Source: Deltaproteobacteria bacterium
GTDB taxonomy: Bacteria; SAR324; NAC60-12
DNA length: 11,511 nucleotides
Direction: 5' to 3'
NCBI GenBank assembly: GCA_003541985.1
Contig: DPLM01000024.1
Span: 1 to 11,511, forward strand
Below are positions 1 to 6,930 of the stretch, in pieces; the first letter of the stretch is position 1, and every line of letters begins with the position of its first letter. The notes beneath the pieces were generated by a model that saw only the letters and a list, made by a program, of their open reading frames with translations, made no database searches and was not told where the DNA came from. A program made the translations under genes and the position numbers.

Positions 1-59
1 GAGATAAGATCCTAGTTGAGAGATTTGTCCAGAAATATCGGGGCAAATGGCAGGTTTAG
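1..59 (+). CDS. C-terminal tail of an unidentified plus-strand gene (partial)
   Basis: The frame starting at base 3 is open from the window edge to a TAG at 57-59 and would encode 18 residues ending in KYRGKWQV. The composition is basic and aromatic, as in many protein C-termini, and the acylphosphatase gene follows 38 nt downstream on the same strand. That spacing would fit a co-transcribed gene. The other two plus frames hit stops within the first 15 bases. The fragment is too short to assign to any family, and a chance open stretch of this length is quite possible. Confidence 0.3.
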   Translation, partial: DKILVERFVQKYRGKWQV

Positions 60-97
60 TTATTCCGTGGAGTCAGTGATCAATAAGGAAAATAGCA

Positions 98-370
98 ATG
101 TTGCAGTACAAATTGAAAATTTTAGGAGTCGTGCAAGAAGTTGGTTTTCGCCACTTTGTACGTCAAGAGGCAACTAGATTGGGGTTGGTAGGGTCTATTT
201 GGAATTGCCCCGATGGCAGTGTAGAGGTTATCATTCAAGGTGAAGAGCCACTATTGGACCAACTTGTGGAGCATTGTAAACGAGGACCTGCTTATTCAAA
301 AGTTACTTCTGTAAATATACAGAGAGATGCAGTAGGTGATAAGTTGGCGGATTTTACAATTCGACGTTGA
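98..370 (+). CDS. acyP: Acylphosphatase with altered phosphate loop
   Basis: Small cytoplasmic enzyme of 90 residues, the normal family length, expected to hydrolyse the carboxyl-phosphate bond of acylphosphates such as 1,3-bisphosphoglycerate or carbamoyl phosphate. The single domain is complete. The substrate-binding arginine is R18 in GVVQEVGFR (residues 10-18), and the water-positioning asparagine is N36 in GSIWNCPDGSVEV. The family-typical GPA segment at 63-65 and a C-terminal beta strand ending in IRR are also present. In the usual G-R/H-V-Q-G-V-G-F-R loop, residue 11 is Val and residue 14 is Glu instead of Gly. This is unusual because the loop main chain binds phosphate. Both catalytic residues remain, so activity is plausible but may be altered. 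The start is supported by AAGGAA at 85-90, 7 nt before the ATG. The gene converges on the U32 gene with 2 nt between stop codons. Confidence 0.9.
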   Translation: MLQYKLKILGVVQEVGFRHFVRQEATRLGLVGSIWNCPDGSVEVIIQGEEPLLDQLVEHCKRGPAYSKVTSVNIQRDAVGDKLADFTIRR

Positions 371-372
371 CT

Positions 373-1563
373 TTAGGCAGCTTGTCGACGAGCCAAGTTC
401 AACGGTTTGATCTGAGGAATACTTGGTAGCAAGACAAGGCTGTTGGGTTTGGCGCGATTCAGTGGTCGTTGTTGGATGTCCAGAAGTCCGGAGGTGTTCA
501 GCAAAATAGTGTCACCTGCGAAAGTTATAAATTCGAGAGATTCTCTTGCAGTGAAGGGGTTCTGAACTAACAGTGTCAGAAAATTTTCAGATGTTGCTAG
601 TACTGTCCCGGCGATCTCATAAGATTGATTTCCGTTACGATGGCCCGGATAAATGCTGTCATGTCCAGCTGGTGTGTTCAAAGAAGCCTCTGTGTAGCCT
701 CGATGTGGAATTCGTTCCAATTCCCGGGTTAGCTCCTGAAGGCGACTTTGCCAGAGTGGAGGTGGTTCATTTGCACAAATTTTCAAACCCTGTGCATAAA
801 CACGAGTCGTTGTGGCAACGTAGAGGTTACTTTTCATTCGACCTTCAATTTTTAGGCTGTCAATTCCTTGCTCGAAAAATTGAGGTAACTGCTCCAGACC
901 CCGCAGGTCCTTGGAACTCATAAAAGAAGTTTTGTAGGTCTCTTCTTTGTTGATTTCTTGAATGTCGTAATGAAACCGACAACTTTGAACACAGCCGCCC
1001 CGGTTGCTGTCTCTGCCAGCGGTATAGTTCGAGATGACACAGTTACCAGAGTAGGCCATGCACATCGAACCATGAATGAACAGTTCCACAGCGATTCCTA
1101 CCTTGTGCCGAATCCATCCGGCTTCTTGAACAGATACCTCTCTTCCCAGAATGAGGCGCTGAACTCCCAGATTTTTCCAAGCTTGAGCCGCCCAAGAATT
1201 CAGGCAGGACGCTTGGGTAGAAAGGTGAATTGGAATGTTGGTGTGTTGATGAATCAGCGTACAAGTTCCCAGATCTGAAACAATAACGGCATCGACACCT
1301 TGCTGCTCCAGCCAGACCACGTACTCTGGCATCTCTTTGAGATCTTGGTCATGTGGGAACGCGTTGAGGACAACAAAGACCTTGGCATCGTGCTGATGAG
1401 CGAACTGCAACCCTTCAATGATTTCAGTATCAGTGAAATTATCTGCACCGCTGCGCAGCCCGAAACGATGCCCAGAGAGATAGACAGCGTTGGCGCCGTA
1501 AAGAACTGCGACTTTTAGGCGCTCTAGGCTCCCGGCAGGAGCTAGCAACTCGGGAAGCTTCAT
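373..1563 (-). CDS. U32-family protein, TrhP/YegQ-like (tRNA U34 hydroxylation)
   Basis: A 396-residue protein of the peptidase U32 (collagenase-like) family. Despite the name, characterised members of this branch (TrhP/YegQ) hydroxylate U34 of tRNA using prephenate, and relatives act on 23S rRNA (RlhA) or ubiquinone (UbiU/UbiV). The N-terminal ELLAPAGSLERLKVAV opening and the NAVYLSG segment begin the barrel. The U32 signature is at 160-178 (ELFIHGSMCMAYSGNCVIS), followed by NRGGCVQSC. Cysteines 168, 175, 191 and 195 are candidate iron-sulfur ligands. SLKIEGRMKS (236-245) is strongly family-typical. The single-domain length argues for TrhP rather than RlhA, which is about 650 residues. It is last in the minus-strand block, 25 nt after the kinase gene. 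No clear Shine-Dalgarno precedes its ATG. It could be another U32 subtype; family membership is much surer than the substrate. Confidence 0.88.
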   Translation of the reverse strand: MKLPELLAPAGSLERLKVAVLYGANAVYLSGHRFGLRSGADNFTDTEIIEGLQFAHQHDAKVFVVLNAFPHDQDLKEMPEYVVWLEQQGVDAVIVSDLGTCTLIHQHTNIPIHLSTQASCLNSWAAQAWKNLGVQRLILGREVSVQEAGWIRHKVGIAVELFIHGSMCMAYSGNCVISNYTAGRDSNRGGCVQSCRFHYDIQEINKEETYKTSFMSSKDLRGLEQLPQFFEQGIDSLKIEGRMKSNLYVATTTRVYAQGLKICANEPPPLWQSRLQELTRELERIPHRGYTEASLNTPAGHDSIYPGHRNGNQSYEIAGTVLATSENFLTLLVQNPFTARESLEFITFAGDTILLNTSGLLDIQQRPLNRAKPNSLVLLPSIPQIKPLNLARRQAA

Positions 1564-1588
1564 GGGTATAGAGAAGATGAGGGTGGGA

Positions 1589-2593
1589 TCAGTTGTGAGA
1601 GCCGAAAAGGATCTGCATTTTTTCTTTGATGGCTCTGTCTAGACGAGGACCTATGCGCTGGATCACTTCAGCGGCCATAGCAGTGGCAAGCACACCACTT
1701 TCAAAAATGCTCTTTTCGTGTGTCAGACCGTACAAAAATCCTGCCGCAAAAGCATCACCTGCTCCCGTCGTATCAACTACATTTACTCGCCGAGGATCAA
1801 TATAGAACATCTCACGTTGTTCGCATACTAAAGCCCCACGGGCCCCCATCGTAAAAGCAACTGTCTCCACTTGGGTAGCCAGGTATTCCAGAGCTTCCTG
1901 CGAGATCTCAGTGTTTAGCAGTGCGAAAGCCTCTTCTTGGTTGCAGAAGAGCAGATCGACATCTTCACGAACCAGCCGATGAAATGCTTCTTGGTGACGC
2001 TGAGCACAGAATGGGTCTGAGAGACTGAGAGCGACCTTTGTACCGTGTTTCTTGGCGAGGCCAATCGCTTGACTGACAGCATCCTGCTGAATTTCTGTGT
2101 CCCATAGATATCCTTCGATGTACAGGTAGCGGGCCTGCTGCATCAACTCAGCATCAATGTCGCTGGGATGTAATTCCTGGCACATCCCCAGAAAAGTGTT
2201 CATGGTACGAGAACCGTCCTCTCCAACCAAGATCAGACTACTCCCACTACTCCCATCCCCAAAGCCAAAGCGAGTCGTCACTCCTTCTTTTGCCAATAAT
2301 TGTTCATACAGTTGCCCCAAAGCGTCTTGGCCCAGCTTACCGGTATACGCTACGTTACTGCCAATCAGTGCAAGCCCACTCATTGTGTTGGCTGCCGATC
2401 CTCCTGGAGCGGAGATCACTTCGTTTTGACCAGACTGCAACGCCTCAATCAACTCTTGTTGGCGTTCCTGGTGAACCAGGTACATACGATTGGCTTCCAG
2501 TTCCTGTTTCTCAAGGAAACTCGCCGGAATGTGTACCAGCAGGTCCATTAATGGATTGCCGATACCATATACGTCTATTAGTTTTTGGGGCAT
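1589..2593 (-). CDS. PfkB-family kinase, adenosine-kinase-like
   Basis: A 334-residue cytoplasmic ribokinase-fold kinase that should transfer phosphate from ATP to a sugar or nucleoside hydroxyl. The N-terminal GIGNPLMDL (10-18) and PGGSAANT (63-70) are the substrate-binding segments. SSLILVGEDGSRTMNTFLG (118-136) is typical of the adenosine-kinase branch. The second PfkB signature, DTTGAGDAFAAGF (274-286), provides the anion hole and the catalytic base D280. Length and motifs are complete. Adenosine is the best guess for substrate, but many bacterial relatives annotated this way are untested and could use another nucleoside or sugar. It starts 13 nt after the clpX stop and ends 25 nt before the U32 gene, so co-transcription with clpX is likely. 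The upstream 20 nt show no convincing ribosome-binding site. Confidence 0.88.
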   Translation of the reverse strand: MPQKLIDVYGIGNPLMDLLVHIPASFLEKQELEANRMYLVHQERQQELIEALQSGQNEVISAPGGSAANTMSGLALIGSNVAYTGKLGQDALGQLYEQLLAKEGVTTRFGFGDGSSGSSLILVGEDGSRTMNTFLGMCQELHPSDIDAELMQQARYLYIEGYLWDTEIQQDAVSQAIGLAKKHGTKVALSLSDPFCAQRHQEAFHRLVREDVDLLFCNQEEAFALLNTEISQEALEYLATQVETVAFTMGARGALVCEQREMFYIDPRRVNVVDTTGAGDAFAAGFLYGLTHEKSIFESGVLATAMAAEVIQRIGPRLDRAIKEKMQILFGSHN

Positions 2594-2606
2594 GAATTGG
2601 ACAGGG

Positions 2607-3866
2607 CTAACTAACCTTCATTTTTCGGTTATTATCGGCAGATTGCCGCATGATCAACTTGGGAGGCACATCTTGAGTAATCGTATTTTCGCTGATTATA
2701 ACTTCTTGAATGTTACTGTTCGAAGGAGTTTCATACATGATGTCTAGCATGGCTTTCTCGAGAATCGAGCGCAGACCACGAGCGCCGGTTTTACGCTTGA
2801 TTGCCTCTTGAGCAATCACTTTGTAAGCACCTTTTGTGAAAGACAGCTTTACGTTTTCTAACTCAAAAAGCTTCTGGTACTGGCGAATCAAGGCGTTCTT
2901 TGGCTCAACCAGAATTTGAATCAGATGCTCTTCTTCCAAATCATGTAGTGTGCTGATGACAGGGAGTCTGCCTACAAATTCTGGAATCAGACCATATTTC
3001 AGTAGATCTTCCGGCTCTAACTGTCGCAATAAATCTGCGTCTTGAATCTTGTCTTGAATCTTACTGCCAAAACCGATGGCCCGATCTCCAATCCGTCGCT
3101 TGATGATTTGATCGAGATTGACGAAAGCACCACCACAGATGAAGAGGATATTTGATGTGTCGACCTGGACACACTCTTGCTGTGGATGCTTGCGTCCCCC
3201 TTGAGGAGGAATGTTGGCGGTCGTGCCTTCAATGATCTTTAGTAAAGCCTGCTGTACACCCTCGCCTGAAACATCGCGAGTGATAGAAGGGTTGTCACTC
3301 TTGCGTGTAATCTTATCAATTTCGTCTATGTAGATGATTCCCTGTTCTGCACGTTCCGTATCATAGTCAGCGGCTTGTAGGAGCTTCAGTACAATATTCT
3401 CGACATCTTCTCCAACGTAGCCGGCTTCCGTCAGCGTCGTTGCGTCAGTCATTGCAAAAGGTACATTCAGAATCTTGGCTAAGGTCTGGGCTAATAAGGT
3501 TTTTCCTGTACCTGTTGGACCAATCAACAGAATATTGCTCTTTTGCAACTCTACTTCACTATCGTGCAGATTTGCATGAATACGCTTGTAGTGATTGTGA
3601 ACTGCCACAGAAAGCACGCGCTTGGCAAACTGCTGACCAATCACATAGTTGTCCAGCACATCCTTGATGTCGGCAGGCTTCAACAGTACTTGTTCAGAAT
3701 CATCCATTGCTCGTTCACGCTGCCACTCTTCTTCCATGATGTCGTTGCACAGTTCTATGCACTCATCACAGATATAGACGCCGGGCCCTGCAATGATCTT
3801 TTTTACCTCATCCTGTGTTTTTCCACAGAATGAGCAGCGCAATGGTGCGTCTTTCTGGTTGCTCAT
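2607..3866 (-). CDS. clpX: ClpX, AAA+ unfoldase of the ClpXP protease
   Basis: Hexameric ATPase that recognises tagged proteins, unfolds them and threads them into ClpP. The protein is 419 residues from the ATG chosen here, close to the usual 420 or so. The zinc-binding domain has Cys 11, 14, 33 and 36. Walker A GPTGTGKT is at 116-123, the substrate-gripping pore loop GYVG at 149-152, Walker B IIYIDE at 177-182, the RKH pore loop at 225-227, the ClpP-docking IGF loop at 264-266, the arginine finger in EFVGR (R300) and sensor-2 GAR at 361-363. All key residues are present. A longer frame begins at a TTG at 3893 and adds nine residues, but that TTG has no ribosome-binding site and lies inside an inverted repeat. 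The ATG at 3866 has GGAG 5 nt upstream and gives the normal MSNQK-type N-terminus. It lies 84 nt downstream of clpP. Confidence 0.97.
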   Translation of the reverse strand: MSNQKDAPLRCSFCGKTQDEVKKIIAGPGVYICDECIELCNDIMEEEWQRERAMDDSEQVLLKPADIKDVLDNYVIGQQFAKRVLSVAVHNHYKRIHANLHDSEVELQKSNILLIGPTGTGKTLLAQTLAKILNVPFAMTDATTLTEAGYVGEDVENIVLKLLQAADYDTERAEQGIIYIDEIDKITRKSDNPSITRDVSGEGVQQALLKIIEGTTANIPPQGGRKHPQQECVQVDTSNILFICGGAFVNLDQIIKRRIGDRAIGFGSKIQDKIQDADLLRQLEPEDLLKYGLIPEFVGRLPVISTLHDLEEEHLIQILVEPKNALIRQYQKLFELENVKLSFTKGAYKVIAQEAIKRKTGARGLRSILEKAMLDIMYETPSNSNIQEVIISENTITQDVPPKLIMRQSADNNRKMKVS

Positions 3867-3871
3867 ACTGA

Positions 3872-3875
3872 CTCC
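3872..3875 (-). promoter_or_regulatory. Shine-Dalgarno site deciding the clpX start
   Basis: GGAG on the minus strand sits 5 nt before the ATG at 3866. This is the reason for preferring that start over the in-frame TTG at 3893. Confidence 0.7.
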
Positions 3876-3885
3876 ATGATTGTTA

Positions 3886-3912
3886 AGACCCAAACATCAT
3901 TCAATTGGGTCT
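3886..3912 (-). promoter_or_regulatory. Perfect 8-bp inverted repeat (hairpin) in the clpP-clpX gap
   Basis: On the transcribed strand AGACCCAA (3912-3905) is followed by an 11-nt loop and then TTGGGTCT (3893-3886), giving a perfect 8-bp stem. It lies 38 nt after the clpP stop and 10 nt before the clpX Shine-Dalgarno. No run of U follows the stem, so it is not a classical intrinsic terminator. It could be an mRNA processing or stability element that sets the ClpP:ClpX ratio, or a protein-binding operator. The structure is seen in the sequence; the function is inference. Confidence 0.45.
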
Positions 3913-3950
3913 GAAGCTCAGCAAATGGAAAAGAATGGTTGGTGCTACAA

Positions 3951-4559
3951 TCAACTATTGTTTGAAGCAGGCGGTTCTTCACGCTTGGCCATTACATGGT
4001 CTACGAGGCCATATGTTTTAGCTTCCTCTCCAGAGAAATAGTAGTCACGCTGAGTATCCTGCTCTATTTGTCCTGCATCTTTACCAGTATGTTTGGCAAG
4101 AATGTCATTTAGTGTGCCCGTTAAGCGTACGATCTCCCGTGCCTGTATGTCAATGTCCTCGGCTTGTCCAGAGAAACCACCCATCAACTGGTGAATCATG
4201 ATCCGACAGTTAGGAAGCGCATGTCTTTTGCCTGGCGCTCCTGCTGCGAGAAGAATAGCTCCCATACTAGCAGCTTGACCAATACAAATCGTTTGCACCT
4301 GGGGGCGGAGGTACTGCATGGTGTCATAAATTGCCAATCCCGCTGAGACTAGTCCACCTGGGCAGTTAATATATAAAGAGATATCACTCTCAGGATCTTC
4401 TGCTTCAAGGAACAGCAACTGTGCGATCATCAGGTTGGCAACATTATCATCGATTGGGGTGCCTATGAAGGCGATACGATCCTTGAGCAGTCGTGAATAG
4501 ATGTCATAGGATCTCTCCCCTCGATTGGTTTGTTCGACGACCATCGGGATGAGTGGCAT
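3951..4559 (-). CDS. clpP: ClpP, proteolytic subunit of Clp protease
   Basis: Serine peptidase of 202 residues that forms the two-ring, 14-subunit degradation chamber fed by ClpX. The catalytic triad is intact: S98 in GQAASMGA, H123 in IMIHQ and D172 in TQRDYYF. The N-terminal VVEQTNRGERSYDIYSRLL stretch and the handle region (QAEDIDIQAREI, about 132-143) are typical. The oxyanion-strand motif usually read as NSPGG is NCPGG here (C66). Length matches the family, and the start gives the usual short N-terminus before the axial loop. It lies between tig (35 nt upstream) and clpX (84 nt downstream), the classic tig-clpP-clpX order. Ribosome-binding signal is weak: only AAGAG is visible, about 8 nt from the ATG. 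Confidence 0.97.
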   Translation of the reverse strand: MPLIPMVVEQTNRGERSYDIYSRLLKDRIAFIGTPIDDNVANLMIAQLLFLEAEDPESDISLYINCPGGLVSAGLAIYDTMQYLRPQVQTICIGQAASMGAILLAAGAPGKRHALPNCRIMIHQLMGGFSGQAEDIDIQAREIVRLTGTLNDILAKHTGKDAGQIEQDTQRDYYFSGEEAKTYGLVDHVMAKREEPPASNNS

Positions 4560-4594
4560 CGGCTCGCTCTTGATTTGGGGTTAGTTCGTTCGGT

Positions 4595-5899
4595 TCAGTC
4601 TTGCTCAGCTGTAACCTCTTGCTTTTCTTCTTTATTTTCTGATGCCTCACTCGAGAAATCTGGACCAACCAGTTTGTCGATGATATGGTTCAGTGCCTGC
4701 TCACTACGTAGCTCTGTGACCATAGAATTCATCAACACCCGGCCATATCGATGATTATAAAAATCCTGTGCAGAAAGCCCCATCATCCCGGCAGCATTGG
4801 AGAAACGATTGGCTAGTGTTGCTTCGTCCAGCTGTAGAGCAGCGCTACGGAAGATGTGATCTACCAAAAAATCTCTGCGTAATCGATCCCGATGTGCTTC
4901 CATCCTTTGGCTGATCAGCTCTTCAGTCAGTTCTTCCCCAGCTTCGTTTTTTTCTTCCTTTAGCGCTTTTTCTCGCTCCGCAATATTGCTCTCTGGTAGA
5001 TCAATATCCTCAATTTGTCTTATGAGCTGTGGCAAAAGCTGTTCCCGATAGTCCGTCATGCGATTGTTTTTCTTGTTCTCTGACTGCATCTCACGAACAG
5101 CTTTGCGTAGGTCTTCTTCAGTATCGTGCCCATAGGACTTGAAAAATTCTTCATCTAACTCCGGCAGAGTCAGTAATTCGATACTGTGGATGGCGATTTT
5201 AAACTCTGCACTTTTTCCCTGCAATTCATCATTGAAGGTAGGGCCCATCTCCAAAGTAACGGTTTTTGTTTCTTCAACAGCCATCCCCAAAACGGCCTCG
5301 CTGAACTCAGTGAAAAATTCACCCCCTACTTCAAACTCAGATTTTTCAATCTGTTGCTCCTCTGGCAAGGGCTCTCCATCCAAAGTGCCACGAGCGTCAA
5401 AAGTCAACAAATTCCCTTTCTCCACTACTCCAACTTCCTTAGGTTCCCGAACCGAGCGAGCGCGACGAAGCTGCTGGAGCATGTCGTTGATATCCTGATC
5501 AGTGACCTCATCAAGTTCCTGTTCTTCCAGGGCTAGCTTGTCGTAGTCAATTTCAGGAAGTGTCGGTGCAATTTCCAACTCGACCTTGAAGCTCAGGGGC
5601 TTCTTTTCATCAAAGTCAATATTCAATGATGTTGGTGGAACTGCTGGAATCAAATTCTCTGATTGAAGAGCTTTTGAATAAAATTGAGGAAACAACCGTT
5701 CGCGGATCTCGTAGGCCATTGAACTACGGAACCGGCTTTTCATCCAGCCTTTGGGAAACTTGCCAGGACGGAATCCACGCAGGCGGGTGTTGCGCAGCTG
5801 ATCCTTTACTTGTTGATATTCCCCTCGGATCTCGTCGAAAGGAATTTCAATCTGCATTTCGCGACGCAATTTTCCGAGATCCTGAATCTGAACTTTCAT
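4595..5899 (-). CDS. tig: Trigger factor, ribosome-associated chaperone
   Basis: A 434-residue chaperone that binds the ribosome near the nascent-chain exit and shields emerging polypeptides. The N-terminal ribosome-binding domain carries the signature GFRPGKFP at 42-49. The middle FKBP-like domain spans roughly 155-245 (KGNLLTFDARGTLDG, then a C-terminal strand AEFKIAIHSIELL). The rest is the helical cradle, rich in Glu, Lys and Arg, with an acidic tail from about 415. Length is normal (E. coli 432). In the FKBP-like domain the usual aromatic and Gly-Phe-Glu pocket motif is replaced by GEFFTEFSEAVLGM, so prolyl isomerase activity may be weak or lost. The chaperone function does not need it. 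It heads tig-clpP-clpX, after a 158-nt gap from tyrA. No Shine-Dalgarno is evident; the start is set by the conserved MKVQI opening. Confidence 0.95.
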   Translation of the reverse strand: MKVQIQDLGKLRREMQIEIPFDEIRGEYQQVKDQLRNTRLRGFRPGKFPKGWMKSRFRSSMAYEIRERLFPQFYSKALQSENLIPAVPPTSLNIDFDEKKPLSFKVELEIAPTLPEIDYDKLALEEQELDEVTDQDINDMLQQLRRARSVREPKEVGVVEKGNLLTFDARGTLDGEPLPEEQQIEKSEFEVGGEFFTEFSEAVLGMAVEETKTVTLEMGPTFNDELQGKSAEFKIAIHSIELLTLPELDEEFFKSYGHDTEEDLRKAVREMQSENKKNNRMTDYREQLLPQLIRQIEDIDLPESNIAEREKALKEEKNEAGEELTEELISQRMEAHRDRLRRDFLVDHIFRSAALQLDEATLANRFSNAAGMMGLSAQDFYNHRYGRVLMNSMVTELRSEQALNHIIDKLVGPDFSSEASENKEEKQEVTAEQD

Positions 5900-6002
5900 A
5901 GGAGTTTACGACGACATGGGACAAGGAACGACTACCTTCTCGGTAGCACAATGAGTCGATTTGCAACCGATCATGATTGTCGGCTTAAATCTACGAGATA
6001 AA

Positions 6003-6030
6003 ACGATAAAAGATGAGACTCAGCAGGCAA
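6003..6030 (-). promoter_or_regulatory. Candidate sigma70-type promoter for tig-clpP-clpX
   Basis: On the minus strand TTGCCT (6030-6025) and TATCGT (6008-6003) are separated by 16 nt, each matching four of six consensus bases. Initiation would fall near 5996, giving a leader of about 95 nt before tig. The 158-nt gap (5900-6057) is the longest inside the minus-strand block, which is why a promoter is expected here. The leader also contains a small 5-bp hairpin, CTACC/GGTAG, at 5932-5946. No heat-shock-type (sigma32) motif was convincing. The match is modest and could be chance. Confidence 0.3.
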
Positions 6031-6057
6031 AAGCACAAGTTTTTTCAGGTATATTCC

Positions 6058-6930
6058 CTAGCCGATCCACTGATCTCTTGCAAACTTTGCTTGCTGTAGA
6101 AATTGTTGCAATTTTTCTCGGTTTACATGTTCAAGATGATCATCCAATTGTCCCAACAATTCCTTTAGATGACGAAGTCTGGGTAGCAGTTGCTCTCTGT
6201 TCTCAAGAAAGATGTCCGTCCACATTTCTGGACTGGAAGAAGCAATTCGAGAGAAGTCCTTGAGTCCAGCCCCAGAAAACCGAAGTACTTCCTCTTGGTC
6301 GGAACCAATTATGGCCTGGATGCTGGCATAGGCGATCAGGTGTGGTAAGTGGCTGACTGCAGCGAAGATCTGATCGTGTTGTGCCGCATTCATTACAGTA
6401 ACATTGCTTCCAAGCGCTTCCCAGAGAAGTTGGAGTTGCTGAGTGACTTTCAGAGGAGTCGCATCACTAGGGGTGAGTATGAAACGCTTCCCTTCAAAAA
6501 GGTGGGTCCGTGCGCTGGTGGGCCCAAATCGTTCACCACCAGCAATCGGATGTCCGCCCACAAATCTTGGAATCAATTCATGGTAGTCCTGGATTGTTGA
6601 CAAGAGAGGTGATTTCACACTGCCGACGTCGGACAACAGCGTACGCGGGCCAAGTTGAGACCGGATAGAGTGAAGGACTTGTGGAAAACTACTGACCGGG
6701 GTTGCTAGAATGACTAGATCCGCATAGCGGAGTTTTTCGTCAAAATGCATTGAGACAGAATCAGTCAGGTTACGATGAAGCGCCTCTTCACAATGATGAG
6801 AACGCTGGTCATAGCCCAGCAGGTGTTCTGCCAAATGTAGCCGCCGAAGATCCAGTGCGAGGGAACCGCCAATCAGGCCCAGTCCGACAATTGCGATCTG
6901 CTGGAAGCCTGGATTGGAGGATTCTGTCAT
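6058..6930 (-). CDS. tyrA: Prephenate/arogenate dehydrogenase
   Basis: A 290-residue cytoplasmic enzyme that oxidatively decarboxylates prephenate (or arogenate) in tyrosine biosynthesis. The Rossmann motif GLGLIGGS is at 16-23, and an acidic residue, D41, ends the second strand, which suggests NAD rather than NADP. SDVGSVK (100-106), GGHPIAGGERFGP (125-137) and SHLPH (193-197) are the conserved active-site segments, and SPEMWTDIFLENRE near 233-246 is the usual helical-domain motif. There is no chorismate mutase domain upstream and no ACT domain downstream, so this is the stand-alone type. Its ATG overlaps the secF stop by 4 nt (ATGA), and AAGGA 6 nt upstream (6937-6941) gives a clear ribosome-binding site. 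It is probably co-translated with secF. The prephenate versus arogenate choice cannot be read from sequence alone. Confidence 0.93.
   Translation of the reverse strand: MTESSNPGFQQIAIVGLGLIGGSLALDLRRLHLAEHLLGYDQRSHHCEEALHRNLTDSVSMHFDEKLRYADLVILATPVSSFPQVLHSIRSQLGPRTLLSDVGSVKSPLLSTIQDYHELIPRFVGGHPIAGGERFGPTSARTHLFEGKRFILTPSDATPLKVTQQLQLLWEALGSNVTVMNAAQHDQIFAAVSHLPHLIAYASIQAIIGSDQEEVLRFSGAGLKDFSRIASSSPEMWTDIFLENREQLLPRLRHLKELLGQLDDHLEHVNREKLQQFLQQAKFARDQWIG

Noticed and set aside
573..1278. Two plus-strand open frames (573-923 and 958-1278) opposite the U32 gene
   Set aside because: They lie wholly antisense to a strongly conserved protein, show no recognisable motif and have no ribosome-binding site worth noting.
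3867..3893. Nine-residue N-terminal extension of ClpX from a TTG
   Set aside because: It uses a rare start codon inside an inverted repeat with no Shine-Dalgarno, whereas the ATG at 3866 has GGAG and yields the normal family N-terminus.
5139..5536. Overlapping plus-strand frames inside tig
   Set aside because: These are shadows of the acidic, low-complexity trigger factor coding strand; translations are Ser/Leu-rich without domain features.
5932..5946. CTACC/GGTAG hairpin in the tig leader as a terminator or riboswitch
   Set aside because: The stem is only 5 bp, no U-tract follows and no wider fold is evident, so it is noted only as a minor detail.
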